A stretch of DNA of 64,000 bases from Roseobacter sp. MH60115 (GCF_015644665.1 NZ_JADOBQ010000003.1:476150-540149), one strand, 5' to 3'. Shown: positions 1 through 9,944, counted from the stretch's first letter. Translations and numbers: made by a program. The notes: generated by a model from the sequence alone, not told the origin.

Positions 1-735
1 CAGCGCTGGCTTTTACGCGCTTACGGTCCTTGATCTATATGACGCCCCCGCTTGGTCAGTAGCATCGAAAGCCTTCTCCGATGCCGGGGCCAGCGTCCAG
101 CCGAAGGTCGGGCGAACATCGTTTCAACGAGATCCCCGATGACATTGGCACCCCGTATTACGCCCCGCCGCTACAATTCGGACTGGATCGCATCCATGCC
201 CTGGACAAGGGCGAGCGGGTCGGCTGCTTTGATATCGATTGAATCTGTTATTGTGCCATTTCTCCCTGATTGAACCGAAGGTGACAACTCGGACGGTGGT
301 GCAAAGAGAATTTCAGTTTTTGCCACCAAGGAGGATTGAATAGCGGGCAACCTCCACACCACGCAAAGGCTGACAAAAGGCGCTATTGCCGTGTTCAAAG
401 CCCGGCTTTCAGCACCAGCAATGCGTTTTTTTCCACAGAATGGGCGGGAAGCGATCATTCGCGGCATTTGCGGAGCAACTGCATCAGCTGCATCTAAGCG
501 GACGTTCTCAACCCAATCCCGTCGCCATTTTCACTTTGCGAACTGTGATCGTTCTGGCCTGATGCCGGTGCCACGACATATGCCAATCCCATGCACTTGG
601 CGCCATTCCAGGGAATCGTCAATGAGGCTCCGGGCGTGTTTGAGTCTTGGATTCATCAATGGTTTCTTAGAAGCAGCTCGGTTTGTCACAAAGAAAAAGC
701 ACTTGATGCAAAATGTGATTTGGCGCACTCGTAAC
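1..735. other. No confident gene; possible degraded coding remnants
   Basis: I could not recognise a gene here. Several short reading frames overlap on both strands and none has a convincing ribosome binding site or family motif. A plus-strand frame ending near 242 and a minus-strand frame ending at 171 both look faintly protein-like over 30 residues, which may be decay products. The stretch lies downstream of the CoA-transferase gene. Confidence 0.4.
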
Positions 736-1941
736 CTATGACGCAATCACCGCTTTTGATTGGATTAACGCTTCAATATCCGAGCTGTCATACCCAATCT
801 CGGCCAGCACTTCGCGGCTGTGTTGGCCCAGAACCGGGGCGGCCTGATCCACCTTAGCGGGCGTTCGGCTGTATTTGACCGGATGGCCAATGGTTTTGAC
901 CTGGCCCGCCGTGGCGTGATCGACATCAACGATCATATCGCGCGCATTGGCTTGAGGGTCTGCGTGCATCTGCAGGATATCGTTGACCGGCCCAGCGGGA
1001 AGTTTTGCCTCGTCCATACGTGCCAACCAGTTCTCGGTTGTGTCCCGCGCAAGATAGCCGCTCAGAATGTCGATCAAAGCGGGCAAGTTCTGAATACGCG
1101 CCGCGTTTGAATTAAACCGCGGATCCCCGTCCAGCTCCGGTGCGGCGATGACATCCAGAAACCGCAGCCAATTGCTCTGGTTCGCGGCGCCGACGTTGAT
1201 CCAGCCATCGCTGGTTCGGAAAGCCTGATAGGGCGCATTGAGCGGGTGTGCAGAGCCGAGCGGTTGGGGCGTGTCCCCTGTGGCAAAGGCAATTGCCGAT
1301 TGCCAATAGGTTTGCACGATGGCCGCTTCAAAGAGGGATGTGTCCACCTTTTGACCAAGGCCCGTTTGCAGCATGTTCGCATAGGCTGCAGAGACGCCCA
1401 TTGCCCCCAGAATACCCGCGTTGATGTCCGAAATCGGTGCGGCGACTTTGACCGGCGGGCGGCCCGGCCCTTCGCCGGTGATTGACATTAGCCCGGACAT
1501 GCCCTGCGCGATCAGATCAAATCCGCCGCGATCCGCGTAGGGACCCGTGCGGCCAAATCCGGATATTTCGCAATAGATCAGGCGTGGGTTGACCGCTGCA
1601 AGATCTTCGTAAGACAGGCCGAGTTTCTCCATCGTGCCCATGCGGTAGTTCTCGACCACCACATCCGCCTCGGCCAACAGTTTGCGCAGCACTGCGACAC
1701 CGGCGGGATCTTTGAGGTTGAGCGATATGCCGCGCTTGTTGCGGTTCATCATCATATAGGCCGCCGCCTCGCCGCCAATGTCCGGCGGTACAAACCGGCG
1801 ACTGTCATCGCCGGTGGGCTTTTCGACCTTGATGACATCAGCCCCCATATCGGCCAGCATCAGCCCGCAGACCGGGCCCGCCATGATATGGGCCAGTTCG
1901 ATGACACGCATACCGCTGAGCGGACCCGTTTTGGTGCTCAT
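736..1941 (-). CDS. Class III (CaiB/BaiF family) CoA-transferase
   Basis: A 401-residue protein with the CaiB/BaiF architecture. The N-terminus reads LSGMRVIELAHIMAGP, followed by the nucleotide-binding-like GADVIKVEKP and the SGFGRTGPYADRGGFD segment. Asp172, in PISDINAG, aligns with the catalytic aspartate of formyl-CoA transferase (Asp169), which forms acyl-anhydride intermediates. Family members move CoA between carboxylic acids in the cytosol. The chosen ATG overlaps the stop of the upstream crotonase gene by ATGA, implying translational coupling; a frame extension of four codons is possible. It is the last gene of the aminotransferase-TRAP-crotonase operon, so it probably activates an imported acid or its deaminated product. 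The exact substrate is unknown. Confidence 0.93.
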   Translation of the reverse strand: MSTKTGPLSGMRVIELAHIMAGPVCGLMLADMGADVIKVEKPTGDDSRRFVPPDIGGEAAAYMMMNRNKRGISLNLKDPAGVAVLRKLLAEADVVVENYRMGTMEKLGLSYEDLAAVNPRLIYCEISGFGRTGPYADRGGFDLIAQGMSGLMSITGEGPGRPPVKVAAPISDINAGILGAMGVSAAYANMLQTGLGQKVDTSLFEAAIVQTYWQSAIAFATGDTPQPLGSAHPLNAPYQAFRTSDGWINVGAANQSNWLRFLDVIAAPELDGDPRFNSNAARIQNLPALIDILSGYLARDTTENWLARMDEAKLPAGPVNDILQMHADPQANARDMIVDVDHATAGQVKTIGHPVKYSRTPAKVDQAAPVLGQHSREVLAEIGYDSSDIEALIQSKAVIAS

Positions 1942-2723
1942 TTGCCTGTCCACACGGGTTTTCTCTTGGCCAGGAACGCCTCCATGCCAATGCGGAAATC
2001 ATCGCTCATGTAACACGACACGATCAGATCGGAATCGTCCACCGGCAACGCTGACCGGTTGCGGCGCAGGGCTTCTTTCGTGGCGCGCAGGGTCAGCGGA
2101 GCCATTGACCCGATCTTGTCGGCCAGCTCGGCTGCGCGCGCCATCAGGCCGTCCTCATCGGGGAGGATTTCACTCACCAGTCCTGTCGTAAGTGCTTCAT
2201 CGGCTTCGATCAGGCGTGCGGTAAAGATGATCTCCCGGACCCGTCCGGCGCCAATGAGCTCTGACAATCGCGCAAGATTACCCGCCGCCAGGCAGTTGCC
2301 AAGGGTGCGGGCGATGGGAAATCCGAACTTCAGGCTGGCCGAGGCGATCCGGATGTCACAGGCCGCAGCGATGGATCCGCCGCCTCCTGTACAGGCCCCG
2401 TTGATCGCGGCGATGGTGGGCACCGGGCAGCGCTCAACCGCGTCCAGCACCGCATCAATCTGCTGCTCATAATCCAGCGCATCCTGCGGCGTTTCAAAGG
2501 CGCGGAACTGGGTCATGTCCGTCCCGGCAGCAAAGGCCTTGCCCCCCGCGCCCGAGATCACGACGGCCCGCGCCGACCCGTCCGTTGGCATCCGGGTGCA
2601 TATTTCGGCAAGCCGGTCATACATGCCGAAGGTCAGCGCGTTCCGCGCCCCGGGCCTGTTGAATGTAATCCACAGGATGCCATCGCGCAGCACATCGGTG
2701 ATTTCTGCAGGCTGGTCGGTCAT
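1938..2723 (-). CDS. Enoyl-CoA hydratase/isomerase (crotonase) family protein
   Basis: A 261-residue crotonase-fold protein. The two oxyanion-hole regions are visible: GKAFAAGTDM near residue 60 and NGACTGGGGSIAAACDIRIAS near residues 105-125. The segment that normally carries the catalytic glutamates (FGxPEINLGxxPG) reads FGFPIARTLGNCLAAG here, so at least one hydratase Glu appears absent. The reaction may therefore be isomerisation, hydrolysis or decarboxylation of an acyl-CoA rather than hydration. The start at 2723 has GGAG upstream and overlaps the dctM stop by ATGA. It sits between the TRAP permease and the CoA-transferase, with which it most likely acts in sequence. Confidence 0.9.
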   Translation of the reverse strand: MTDQPAEITDVLRDGILWITFNRPGARNALTFGMYDRLAEICTRMPTDGSARAVVISGAGGKAFAAGTDMTQFRAFETPQDALDYEQQIDAVLDAVERCPVPTIAAINGACTGGGGSIAAACDIRIASASLKFGFPIARTLGNCLAAGNLARLSELIGAGRVREIIFTARLIEADEALTTGLVSEILPDEDGLMARAAELADKIGSMAPLTLRATKEALRRNRSALPVDDSDLIVSCYMSDDFRIGMEAFLAKRKPVWTGK

Positions 2724-4000
2724 CGGTAGAAATACTCCACAAGGAACATCGGCACGGAGGGCACATAGGTGCACAACATCAGCACGGCCAAAAGCACGCC
2801 GACAAACCAGATGTTGACCTTGGACACCTCCCAGATATTGGCGCGTGCAACCGAGCAGGCTGTGATCAATACCGATGCCACGGGCGGGGTCTGCTGACCG
2901 ATGGCGAGGTTCAGCGTGACCACCAGCCCAAAGTGCACCGGGTCAATGCCAGCAGCTGTGATCAGCGGGATCACAATCGGGATCACCAGGATGATGGCGG
3001 CCGCGGAATGCAGGAAAAACCCGACGATCAGAAAGAAGAAATTCAGGATCAGCAGGATCACCCATTGCTGGTTGGTGATCGACAAGATGCCTTCGGCCAG
3101 TTGCTGCGGGATTTGTGCGCGTGTCAGGAAGCCGCCCATGAGTACGGAGGCGGCAACCAACAGCATGACAACGGCTGTCTGGATGCCCCCATCCAGCATC
3201 GCGCGGCGCAGATGGCTGAAGTCAAGATTGCCGTACCAGGCCGACACCGCCAGCGAGGCCAGAACGGCAAGACCTGCCGCCTCGGTTGCCGTGACATAGC
3301 CACCAAAGATACCGCCCAGAATGATCACCGGCAGCGTGAAGGCCGGCAGCGCATCCACAAAGGTCTCGCGCAGGCGGGCAAGGCGAAAGGCGTCTTCGGT
3401 CGGGAAATTGTAGCGCTTGGCAAAGAGATAGGCGACGGTCATCAACCCGCCAGCCCCCAACAACCCCGGCACAATGCCCGCCACGAACAATTGCTCTACC
3501 GAGGTGTTGGCCGAAGCAGCGTATAAGATCATCGGGATCGAGGGCGGAATGATGATGGCAAGCGAAGCAGACGATGATGTGACCGCTGCCGAGAATTCCT
3601 TGCTGTAGCCGCGTTTTTTCATCTGCGGGATCAGGATGGAGCCCATGGCGGCCACGTCCGCCACGGCTGAGCCGGAGATTTCCGCAAAGAACAGCGACAC
3701 ACCGATGTTGACCATGGCAAGGCCGCCGCGAATGAAGCCGATGATGGCGCCGACGAAGTTGATCAGCCGGTCCGTAATCCCGCCCGCGTTCATGATGGCC
3801 CCGGCCAGCACGAACATCGGGATCGCGATCAGCGAAAACTTGGTGGACCCGTCGTACATGTCCAGCGCGATGGTCACGAGGCTGTCGGTCCCTTCGGTGA
3901 GCAGCAGGCCAAGCACGCCGCTCATCGCCAAGGCCACGGCGATGGGGATGTTGATGCAGATCATGATCAGCATCGCGATGAAAATACCGGCCATCAGCAT
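2720..4000 (-). CDS. dctM: TRAP transporter large permease (DctM subunit)
   Basis: A 426-residue, very hydrophobic protein with about 12-13 predicted membrane spans. It has the DctM hallmarks SAVADVAAMGSILIPQMKKRGY and SASLAIIIPPSIPMILY. It forms the Na+- or H+-driven channel subunit of a tripartite ATP-independent periplasmic transporter in the inner membrane. Its start overlaps the dctQ stop by a single base and its end overlaps the crotonase start, so dctP-dctQ-dctM-crotonase-CoA-transferase forms one tightly packed leftward operon. TRAP systems typically import C4-dicarboxylates, keto acids, sialic acid or related carboxylates; the substrate cannot be assigned here. Confidence 0.96.
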   Translation of the reverse strand: MLMAGIFIAMLIMICINIPIAVALAMSGVLGLLLTEGTDSLVTIALDMYDGSTKFSLIAIPMFVLAGAIMNAGGITDRLINFVGAIIGFIRGGLAMVNIGVSLFFAEISGSAVADVAAMGSILIPQMKKRGYSKEFSAAVTSSSASLAIIIPPSIPMILYAASANTSVEQLFVAGIVPGLLGAGGLMTVAYLFAKRYNFPTEDAFRLARLRETFVDALPAFTLPVIILGGIFGGYVTATEAAGLAVLASLAVSAWYGNLDFSHLRRAMLDGGIQTAVVMLLVAASVLMGGFLTRAQIPQQLAEGILSITNQQWVILLILNFFFLIVGFFLHSAAAIILVIPIVIPLITAAGIDPVHFGLVVTLNLAIGQQTPPVASVLITACSVARANIWEVSKVNIWFVGVLLAVLMLCTYVPSVPMFLVEYFYR

Positions 4001-4566
4001 CAGACGCGATCCTTGTTCTTTTCAAGCTCAGTTTCGACCTCTTCTTCGATCTCCGCATGCTCCAGCGAGACGCCCGCGGCCGTGATCTTGAGGTAACCCG
4101 GCAAGCTGAGCAGCTGACACAGGATAAAGAGAATGGCCCCAATCGGAATGATGGACTGGGTGACCTGGATCGGCACCCAGGTGAGCGAGATCAACGTGTC
4201 GCCCGCCAGCACTTCGAGCACCTGAAGTCCGGCGCGCGCCATCAGGAAGAAGAAGATCAGCACTATCGCTTCGCCAAAGAACACTGCCGCAATCCGCAGA
4301 TTGGGCGGAAGTTTCAAAAGAACCGTATCAAAACCGATGTGGCGTCGGTGCAGAGCCGCAAGCGCCGATCCGTAGTAGGTGATCCAGGCCAACATGATGG
4401 CGGCCACCTCGTCGTACCATGAGAAACTCTGCCCCATCAGGCGCGCAAGGACCGCTGCGGTGACCACAAGCGTGAGCAGGATCATCAGGCTGATCGTGAC
4501 CCATTCGAGGATTTTGCTAAATCCCCGATTTATTCGCGACAAGGTCGGGTAGGCGTCATTTTCCAT
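4000..4566 (-). CDS. dctQ: TRAP transporter small permease (DctQ subunit)
   Basis: A 188-residue protein with four predicted membrane helices (about residues 18-40, 53-72, 92-115 and 133-153). It contains the typical DctQ segment WYDEVAAIMLAWITYYGSALALHRRRHIGFD-like region near residues 50-80. It partners DctM in the inner membrane and helps dock the periplasmic binding protein. The C-terminus (EHAEIEEEVETELEKNKDRV) is a charged cytosolic tail. It lies about 120 bp downstream of dctP and overlaps dctM. Confidence 0.93.
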   Translation of the reverse strand: MENDAYPTLSRINRGFSKILEWVTISLMILLTLVVTAAVLARLMGQSFSWYDEVAAIMLAWITYYGSALAALHRRHIGFDTVLLKLPPNLRIAAVFFGEAIVLIFFFLMARAGLQVLEVLAGDTLISLTWVPIQVTQSIIPIGAILFILCQLLSLPGYLKITAAGVSLEHAEIEEEVETELEKNKDRV

Positions 4567-4685
4567 GCTGGCAGACCTGTTGGAACTCTATCGGGTCGCC
4601 TCCGCCCGCAAACCACGGGCGGAGGACCATATTGGACTTACGAGAATGACGCGCGGCGAAACGGTGCCGTCGCACCTCCCCTTGA

Positions 4686-5669
4686 TCAACCGGAGGTGCC
4701 GAGACCCAGAACTTTGTCGATCATGTCCTGACCGCCTTCGACCTCATCCGCGAACTGTTTGTAGATCGGTGCAGAGGCCTCAATGAATGCGGCTTTGTCG
4801 GCGGTGTTCACCTCAACACCCGCATCTTCGATCACCTTCAGCAGGCTGGCTTCCAACTCTGCTGCCTTTTCATAGGTAAAATCCTGTGTCTGGTTCGCGC
4901 AATCCGTCAGACCGGCCTGTACCTCGGCATCCAGCTTGTCGTATTTTTTCTTGGACATCAGAATGTAGGCAGGCGTGTAGACGTGGCCTGTCACCGACAG
5001 GTATTTCTGCACTTCCTGAAATTTGGCCGACGCGATTTGCGCATATGGGTTTTCCTGCCCGTCAATCACGCCGGTTTGCAAGGCGGTGAACACGTCGGAA
5101 AACGCCATTGGTGTCGGGTTCGCGCCATATTCCTGGAACATCTTCAGACGCCAGACACCATTTGGCGTGCGCAGCTTGATGCCCTCAAGATCCGCAGGCA
5201 CGTTGATCGGGCGCGTGTTGTTGGTGATGTTGCGAAAGCCGTTCTCGGCCAGACCCACGATGTGATAGCCATTCTTGTTGGCCGCATCCTGAAAGACATC
5301 CATCATCTCGCCCTGCACGCGGCGCATATGGTCGCGATCCGAGATGATGTAGGGCATCTCGAAAATGCCAAAGGCATCGTCCACCGAAGACATGACGGAG
5401 GACGGCAGTGAGAAATCGACCTGACCCAGCTTGAGCTTTTGCAGCAGTTCCTTGTCCTTACCCAATTGCGACGATCCAAAGGTCTGGACCTCGACCTTGT
5501 CGCCCATCGCGCCATTCACGCAGGCCGCAAAGTTGTCGACCGTCGCTTCGAACAGCGAGCCCGGCGCACCAACGTGACCAAATTTCATGGTCACGTCCGC
5601 CGCAAGGGCGCCCGTCGCCATGCCAATCGCTGTGGTGGCTGCAAGTATTCTTGAGACTACTTTCATCAT
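4686..5669 (-). CDS. dctP: TRAP transporter substrate-binding protein (DctP)
   Basis: A 327-residue periplasmic solute receptor. Residues 1-23 form a signal peptide with cleavage predicted after ALA. The mature chain shows DctP family features, including LRTPNGVWRLKMFQEYGANPTPMAFSDVFTALQTG near residues 150-185, with the arginine that usually binds the substrate carboxylate, and GVIDGQENP. The start is supported by GGGAGGAG seven bases upstream. It is the second gene of the operon, 69 bp after the aminotransferase. The ligand is probably a small carboxylate. Confidence 0.95.
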   Translation of the reverse strand: MMKVVSRILAATTAIGMATGALAADVTMKFGHVGAPGSLFEATVDNFAACVNGAMGDKVEVQTFGSSQLGKDKELLQKLKLGQVDFSLPSSVMSSVDDAFGIFEMPYIISDRDHMRRVQGEMMDVFQDAANKNGYHIVGLAENGFRNITNNTRPINVPADLEGIKLRTPNGVWRLKMFQEYGANPTPMAFSDVFTALQTGVIDGQENPYAQIASAKFQEVQKYLSVTGHVYTPAYILMSKKKYDKLDAEVQAGLTDCANQTQDFTYEKAAELEASLLKVIEDAGVEVNTADKAAFIEASAPIYKQFADEVEGGQDMIDKVLGLGTSG

Positions 5670-5738
5670 GTTCTCCTCCCAGAGATTTTCAGTTTTCTTG
5701 GTTCTTATTGATCTTGGCCCGTCTTGCGGGCAGTTCAG

Positions 5739-6896
5739 TCAGCTCAGGTGTGCCATCGCCTCCTGCACACCGCCTGTCTCATGCGGAACATTCGCCTGTT
5801 TCAGCCCCATCTCGACCCCTGCAAGGGTCGCAATCAGCATCAGATCGTTGAAGTCGCCCAGGTGCCCGATGCGGAACACTTTATCCGCCACCTTGGACAG
5901 CCCATTGCCCAGCGACACGTCATAATGCTCCAGCGTGGTGGCACGGAACGCATCCGCGCTGTGACCGTCCGGCAGTTTCACGGCTGTCAGCACGCCGCTT
6001 TCCTGACCTTGGGTGGCACAGAGCACCTCGAGCCCCCATTTGCGCACGGCTGCCCGCGCCGCAGCACCGTGGCGCGCATGACGGGCAAAGACATTGTCGA
6101 GCCCTTCTTCGTGCAGCATATCAATGGCTTCATTCAGCCCATAGAGCAGGTTCGTGCCCGGCGTGTAGGGGAAATATCCGGTCTTGTTCGGCCCGACCAT
6201 GTCGGCCCAGTCCCAGTAGGACCGTTGCAGTTTTGCTGTCGTGTTGGCCGCCATCGCCTTGGCACTTGCCGCGTTGAACGACAGGCCCGGCGGCAACATA
6301 AGACCCTTCTGGGAGCCTGATACCGTGACATCCACCCCCCATTCATCATGGCGATACTCCAGTGACGCCAGACCAGAGATCGTGTCGACCATGAACAAGG
6401 CGGGGTGCCCCGCCCGGTCAATCGCCTTGCGCACTTCGGCAATCGGCGACACCGACCCGGTGGACGTCTCGTTGTGGACCACACAGACCGCCTTGATCTC
6501 ATGGGTCTTGTCTTCGGCAAGGTAAGCCTCGATCTGATCGGGATCGGCACCGCCGCGCCAATCGCCTTCGATGAACTCGGCTTTCAGGCTCAGCTTCTCG
6601 GCCAGCTTTTTCCACATGGTCGCAAAGTGGCCGGTCTCGAACATCAGGACGCGATCACCGGGAGACAGGGTGTTGACCAAGGCCGCCTCCCAAGCGCCAG
6701 TGCCGGAGGCAGGATAGATAAAGACGTGTTCCTCGGTCTTGAAGATCGACTTCATGCCCTCCAGCGCGCGCAGGCCAACCTTGGCGAAATCGGGGCCTCG
6801 GTGGTCGATGGTCTGCTGGCCAATCGCGCTGAGAATCCGGTCCGGCACAGCGCTTGGCCCGGGTATTTGCAGAAAATGGCGGCCAGCTTTTCTCAT
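5739..6896 (-). CDS. Class V PLP-dependent aminotransferase (serine/alanine-glyoxylate type)
   Basis: About 385 residues. The family N-terminus FLQIPGPSAVPDRIL, the substrate loop TIDHRGPDF, the PLP phosphate site PASGTGAWEAA near residues 62-71, the VDTISG aspartate (about residue 171) and the PLP-lysine in SGSQKGLMLPPG (Lys197) are all present. Family members transfer amino groups to glyoxylate or pyruvate from serine, alanine or related donors. I chose the ATG at 6896; a GTG at 6911 in frame is an alternative and neither has a strong ribosome binding site. It heads the TRAP/crotonase/CoA-transferase operon and is divergent from a large 2-hydroxyacid-type oxidoreductase, suggesting interconversion of an amino, keto and hydroxy acid set. 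Confidence 0.92.
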   Translation of the reverse strand: MRKAGRHFLQIPGPSAVPDRILSAIGQQTIDHRGPDFAKVGLRALEGMKSIFKTEEHVFIYPASGTGAWEAALVNTLSPGDRVLMFETGHFATMWKKLAEKLSLKAEFIEGDWRGGADPDQIEAYLAEDKTHEIKAVCVVHNETSTGSVSPIAEVRKAIDRAGHPALFMVDTISGLASLEYRHDEWGVDVTVSGSQKGLMLPPGLSFNAASAKAMAANTTAKLQRSYWDWADMVGPNKTGYFPYTPGTNLLYGLNEAIDMLHEEGLDNVFARHARHGAAARAAVRKWGLEVLCATQGQESGVLTAVKLPDGHSADAFRATTLEHYDVSLGNGLSKVADKVFRIGHLGDFNDLMLIATLAGVEMGLKQANVPHETGGVQEAMAHLS

Positions 6897-7019
6897 AACG
6901 GCAGGTCTCACAATCAGGTGTTTGAGTGGACATCACACAGCAGCGTGTCCTGGAATTTTGATTTTTGTTGTACCAGCGTAATTTTGAATTCATAATTAAG
7001 TCAAACGAAAAGACGACCC

Positions 7020-9935
7020 ATGACATTGGACAAATCCATGCAGCACCTCGCCGACGCCCTGCAAAACCGCATCGAGGGCGACGTCCTGTTCGACAGCTTT
7101 TCACGCGGGCGCTATGCGACGGATGCCTCGCTCTATCAGATGATGCCGCTGGGCGTGCTGTCCCCGAAATCCGAAGACGACATTCGTGCAGCCATCGACA
7201 TCGGGCGTGACCAGGGCGTGCCCCTGCTGGCACGTGGTGGCGGGACATCGCAATGCGGCCAGACGGTAAACAATGCCCTGGTTCTTGATAACACTCAGTA
7301 TTTCAATGATATTCTCGAACTGGATGTGGAGGGCATGCGCTGCGTCGTGCGGCCTGGCATTGTGCTTGACGCATTGAACCGCGCGTTGAAACCCCATGGT
7401 CTGTGGTTTCCGGTGGATGTCTCAACCGCGTCCCGCGCGACCATTGGCGGGATGACCGGCAACAACTCCTGCGGGGGCAAATCACTGCGCTATGGCATGA
7501 TGCGTGACAATGTCCTGTCCATCGAGGGGTTTCTGGCGGATGGCAGCAAGCACCGCTTTGGCCCTGTTGGCGCGGGCAGCGCGGCGGATTTCACCGCACT
7601 GCAAGACGACCTGTTGAGACTGGGCGCGCGCGAGGCCGCCGAGATTGATGCGCGATTCCCCAATGTGATGCGGCGGGTGGGTGGCTACAATATTGATGCG
7701 CTGGTGCCCAGGGACACGGCCAACAACCTTGCCCATCTGCTGGTCGGCTCCGAAGGGACACTGGCCTATTCCACGGCGATTGAATTGAAGCTTTGGCCGG
7801 TCCTGTCGGAAAAGGTGCTGGGCGTTTGCCACTTCCCCACCTTCCATCAGGCCATGGATGCCGCACAACATCTGGTCACACTGAACCCGCAAGGGGTTGA
7901 GCTGGTGGACGCCACGATGATCGCGCTGGCCCGCGACATCCCGATCTTCCGCGACACCATCGAAGAATTTGTGACCGGCAAGCCAGAGGCCCTGCTGCTG
8001 GTGGAATTCGCTGAAGAAGACACCAGCAAGCATCCCCAAAAGCTGAGAGAGCTTAAGGAAATGATGGGCGATCTTGGATTTTCCTGGGATAAAAGCGGGA
8101 AGAGCTGGGGCGGTGTCACGGCTGTGCCTGACCCCAAGATGCAGGCGCGGATCGCGGAGCTGCGCAGCTCAGGCCTGAACATCATGATGTCGATGAAAGC
8201 AGATGGCAAACCGGTGTCCTTTGTCGAGGATTGTGCCGTCGAACTGCCCGATCTTGCCGACTACACGGCTGGTCTGACCGAGATTTTTGAGAAACACGGC
8301 ACGCGCGGCACCTGGTATGCCCATGCCTCCGTTGGGTGTCTGCACGTGCGCCCGGTCCTGAACCTGAAGCTGGACCAGGACGTCAAAAAGATGCGCGCGA
8401 TCGCCGAGGAATGCTTTGACCTCGTGGCGCGCTACAAGGGCTCGCACTCGGGCGAGCACGGCGATGGGCTGGTCCGGTCGGAGTTTCACGAGAAGATGTT
8501 TGGCCCTCGGATGGTGGCCAGTTTCGCTGAGGTAAAGCAGCGGTTTGATCCTGATGGTCTGTTCAATCCCGGCAAGATCGTGGATGCGCCCAAAATGGAT
8601 GACCGGTCGCTCTTTCGCTACAGCCCTGACTATAAGGTACCGGAGTTTCAGACCGGGCTCGACTGGTCCGAATGGACCGGCAGCGGCGGCGGATTTCAGG
8701 GCGCCGTTGAGATGTGCAACAACAACGGGGCCTGTCGCAAGCTGAAAGGCGGCGTGATGTGCCCCTCTTTCCGGGTGACGCGCAAGGAACAGGACCTGAC
8801 GCGGGGGCGCGCGAACACGTTGCGTCTCGCGATCTCGGGGCAGTTGGGGCCGGATGCGCTGACCTCGGATCAGATGGCCGAAACAATGAAGCTTTGTGTG
8901 TCCTGCAAGGGATGCAAACGGGAGTGTCCCACAGGCGTTGACATGGCCCGCATGAAGATCGAGGTCCAATCCGCGCGCCTCAAAAAACACGGGCTCCGTC
9001 TGCATGACCGTCTGGTCGCCTATCTGCCACGCTACGCCCGCTGGGCGGCGCGGGTGCCCTTCGTGATGAATATGCGCAACAGCGTGCCCGGTCTTGCCCG
9101 GCTGACTGAAAAACTGACCGGTTTCACCGCCACGCGCGATTTGCCCAGATGGCATGGGCGACCCTTTGAGGATGGCGAAATCGCCCTACCGCAAACGCCG
9201 AAAGCGGTTCTTTTTGCGGATACCTTCAACCGGTATTTTGAACCAGAGAACCTGCGCGCGGCCGCAAAGGTGCTCAAGGCCGCAGATGTCCCCGTGCATG
9301 TGGCGACCGCCCCCAAAGGTGAACGCCCCTTGTGCTGTGGCCGCACCTTCCTGTCCGCAGGTCTGGTGGATGAAGCAAAGCGAGAGGCGCAACGTCTTGT
9401 TGAGGCGCTGCTGCCCTTTGCCCAGCAAGGCATTCCGATCATTGGTCTTGAGCCCAGCTGCCTGCTGACCCTGCGCGATGAAATCCCTGCGCTTTTGCCC
9501 GGCAAAGAGACCGAAGTACTGGCCCAGCACGCCCGGATGCTGGAGGAATTCATCGCGGATCAGGACGACAACCCGGATTTCAAACTGCCTCTGTCTTCGC
9601 CTGCACCAAAAGTGCTGCTGCATGGCCATTGCCACCAAAAGGCGATGGGGGTGATGTCCTCCATCGAAAAGACCCTGACGCGCCTGCCCGGCACAGAGAT
9701 CGAGGTGGTCGAGACGAGCTGTTGCGGCATGGCGGGTGCCTTCGGCTATGGCGTCGAAACACACGACATATCGCGCAAAATGGCGGAACTTGATCTTGTG
9801 CCTGCCGTACAGGACGCAGCACAAGATACAATAATTGTTGCGGATGGCACCTCTTGCCGTCATCAAGTGGCAGATCTGACGGACCGAAAACCTATACATA
9901 TTGCACGCTTGCTCGAACGTGCCCTGACGCAATGA
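7020..9935 (+). CDS. FAD-binding and (Fe-S)-binding oxidoreductase (YdiJ/D-2-hydroxyacid dehydrogenase type)
   Basis: A 971-residue fusion. Residues about 40-270 form a VAO/FAD_binding_4 domain (LLARGGGTSQCGQTVN; GGMTGNNSCGGKSLRYG). Residues 270-540 are the FAD-oxidase C-terminal domain with HSGEHGDGLVRSEF. Ferredoxin-type cysteines follow (CNNNGACRKLKGGVMCPS and CVSCKGCKRECPTGVDM, residues about 565-640). The C-terminus has the paired CCG domains (CCGRTFLSAG; CHQKAMG; CCGMAGAFGY). The family oxidises D-2-hydroxy acids such as D-lactate, glycolate or D-2-hydroxyglutarate and passes electrons towards the quinone pool. It is divergent from the aminotransferase operon and nine bases upstream of a GntR gene. 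Confidence 0.93.
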   Translation: MTLDKSMQHLADALQNRIEGDVLFDSFSRGRYATDASLYQMMPLGVLSPKSEDDIRAAIDIGRDQGVPLLARGGGTSQCGQTVNNALVLDNTQYFNDILELDVEGMRCVVRPGIVLDALNRALKPHGLWFPVDVSTASRATIGGMTGNNSCGGKSLRYGMMRDNVLSIEGFLADGSKHRFGPVGAGSAADFTALQDDLLRLGAREAAEIDARFPNVMRRVGGYNIDALVPRDTANNLAHLLVGSEGTLAYSTAIELKLWPVLSEKVLGVCHFPTFHQAMDAAQHLVTLNPQGVELVDATMIALARDIPIFRDTIEEFVTGKPEALLLVEFAEEDTSKHPQKLRELKEMMGDLGFSWDKSGKSWGGVTAVPDPKMQARIAELRSSGLNIMMSMKADGKPVSFVEDCAVELPDLADYTAGLTEIFEKHGTRGTWYAHASVGCLHVRPVLNLKLDQDVKKMRAIAEECFDLVARYKGSHSGEHGDGLVRSEFHEKMFGPRMVASFAEVKQRFDPDGLFNPGKIVDAPKMDDRSLFRYSPDYKVPEFQTGLDWSEWTGSGGGFQGAVEMCNNNGACRKLKGGVMCPSFRVTRKEQDLTRGRANTLRLAISGQLGPDALTSDQMAETMKLCVSCKGCKRECPTGVDMARMKIEVQSARLKKHGLRLHDRLVAYLPRYARWAARVPFVMNMRNSVPGLARLTEKLTGFTATRDLPRWHGRPFEDGEIALPQTPKAVLFADTFNRYFEPENLRAAAKVLKAADVPVHVATAPKGERPLCCGRTFLSAGLVDEAKREAQRLVEALLPFAQQGIPIIGLEPSCLLTLRDEIPALLPGKETEVLAQHARMLEEFIADQDDNPDFKLPLSSPAPKVLLHGHCHQKAMGVMSSIEKTLTRLPGTEIEVVETSCCGMAGAFGYGVETHDISRKMAELDLVPAVQDAAQDTIIVADGTSCRHQVADLTDRKPIHIARLLERALTQ

Positions 9936-9944
9936 GGTGACGCG

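Noticed and set aside
1..735. A short protein-coding gene at the left end
   Set aside because: Competing frames on both strands, no domain and no convincing ribosome binding site.
5739..6896. BhcA of the beta-hydroxyaspartate pathway
   Set aside because: The aminotransferase resembles class V glyoxylate aminotransferases, but no bhcB, bhcC or bhcD genes are next to it.
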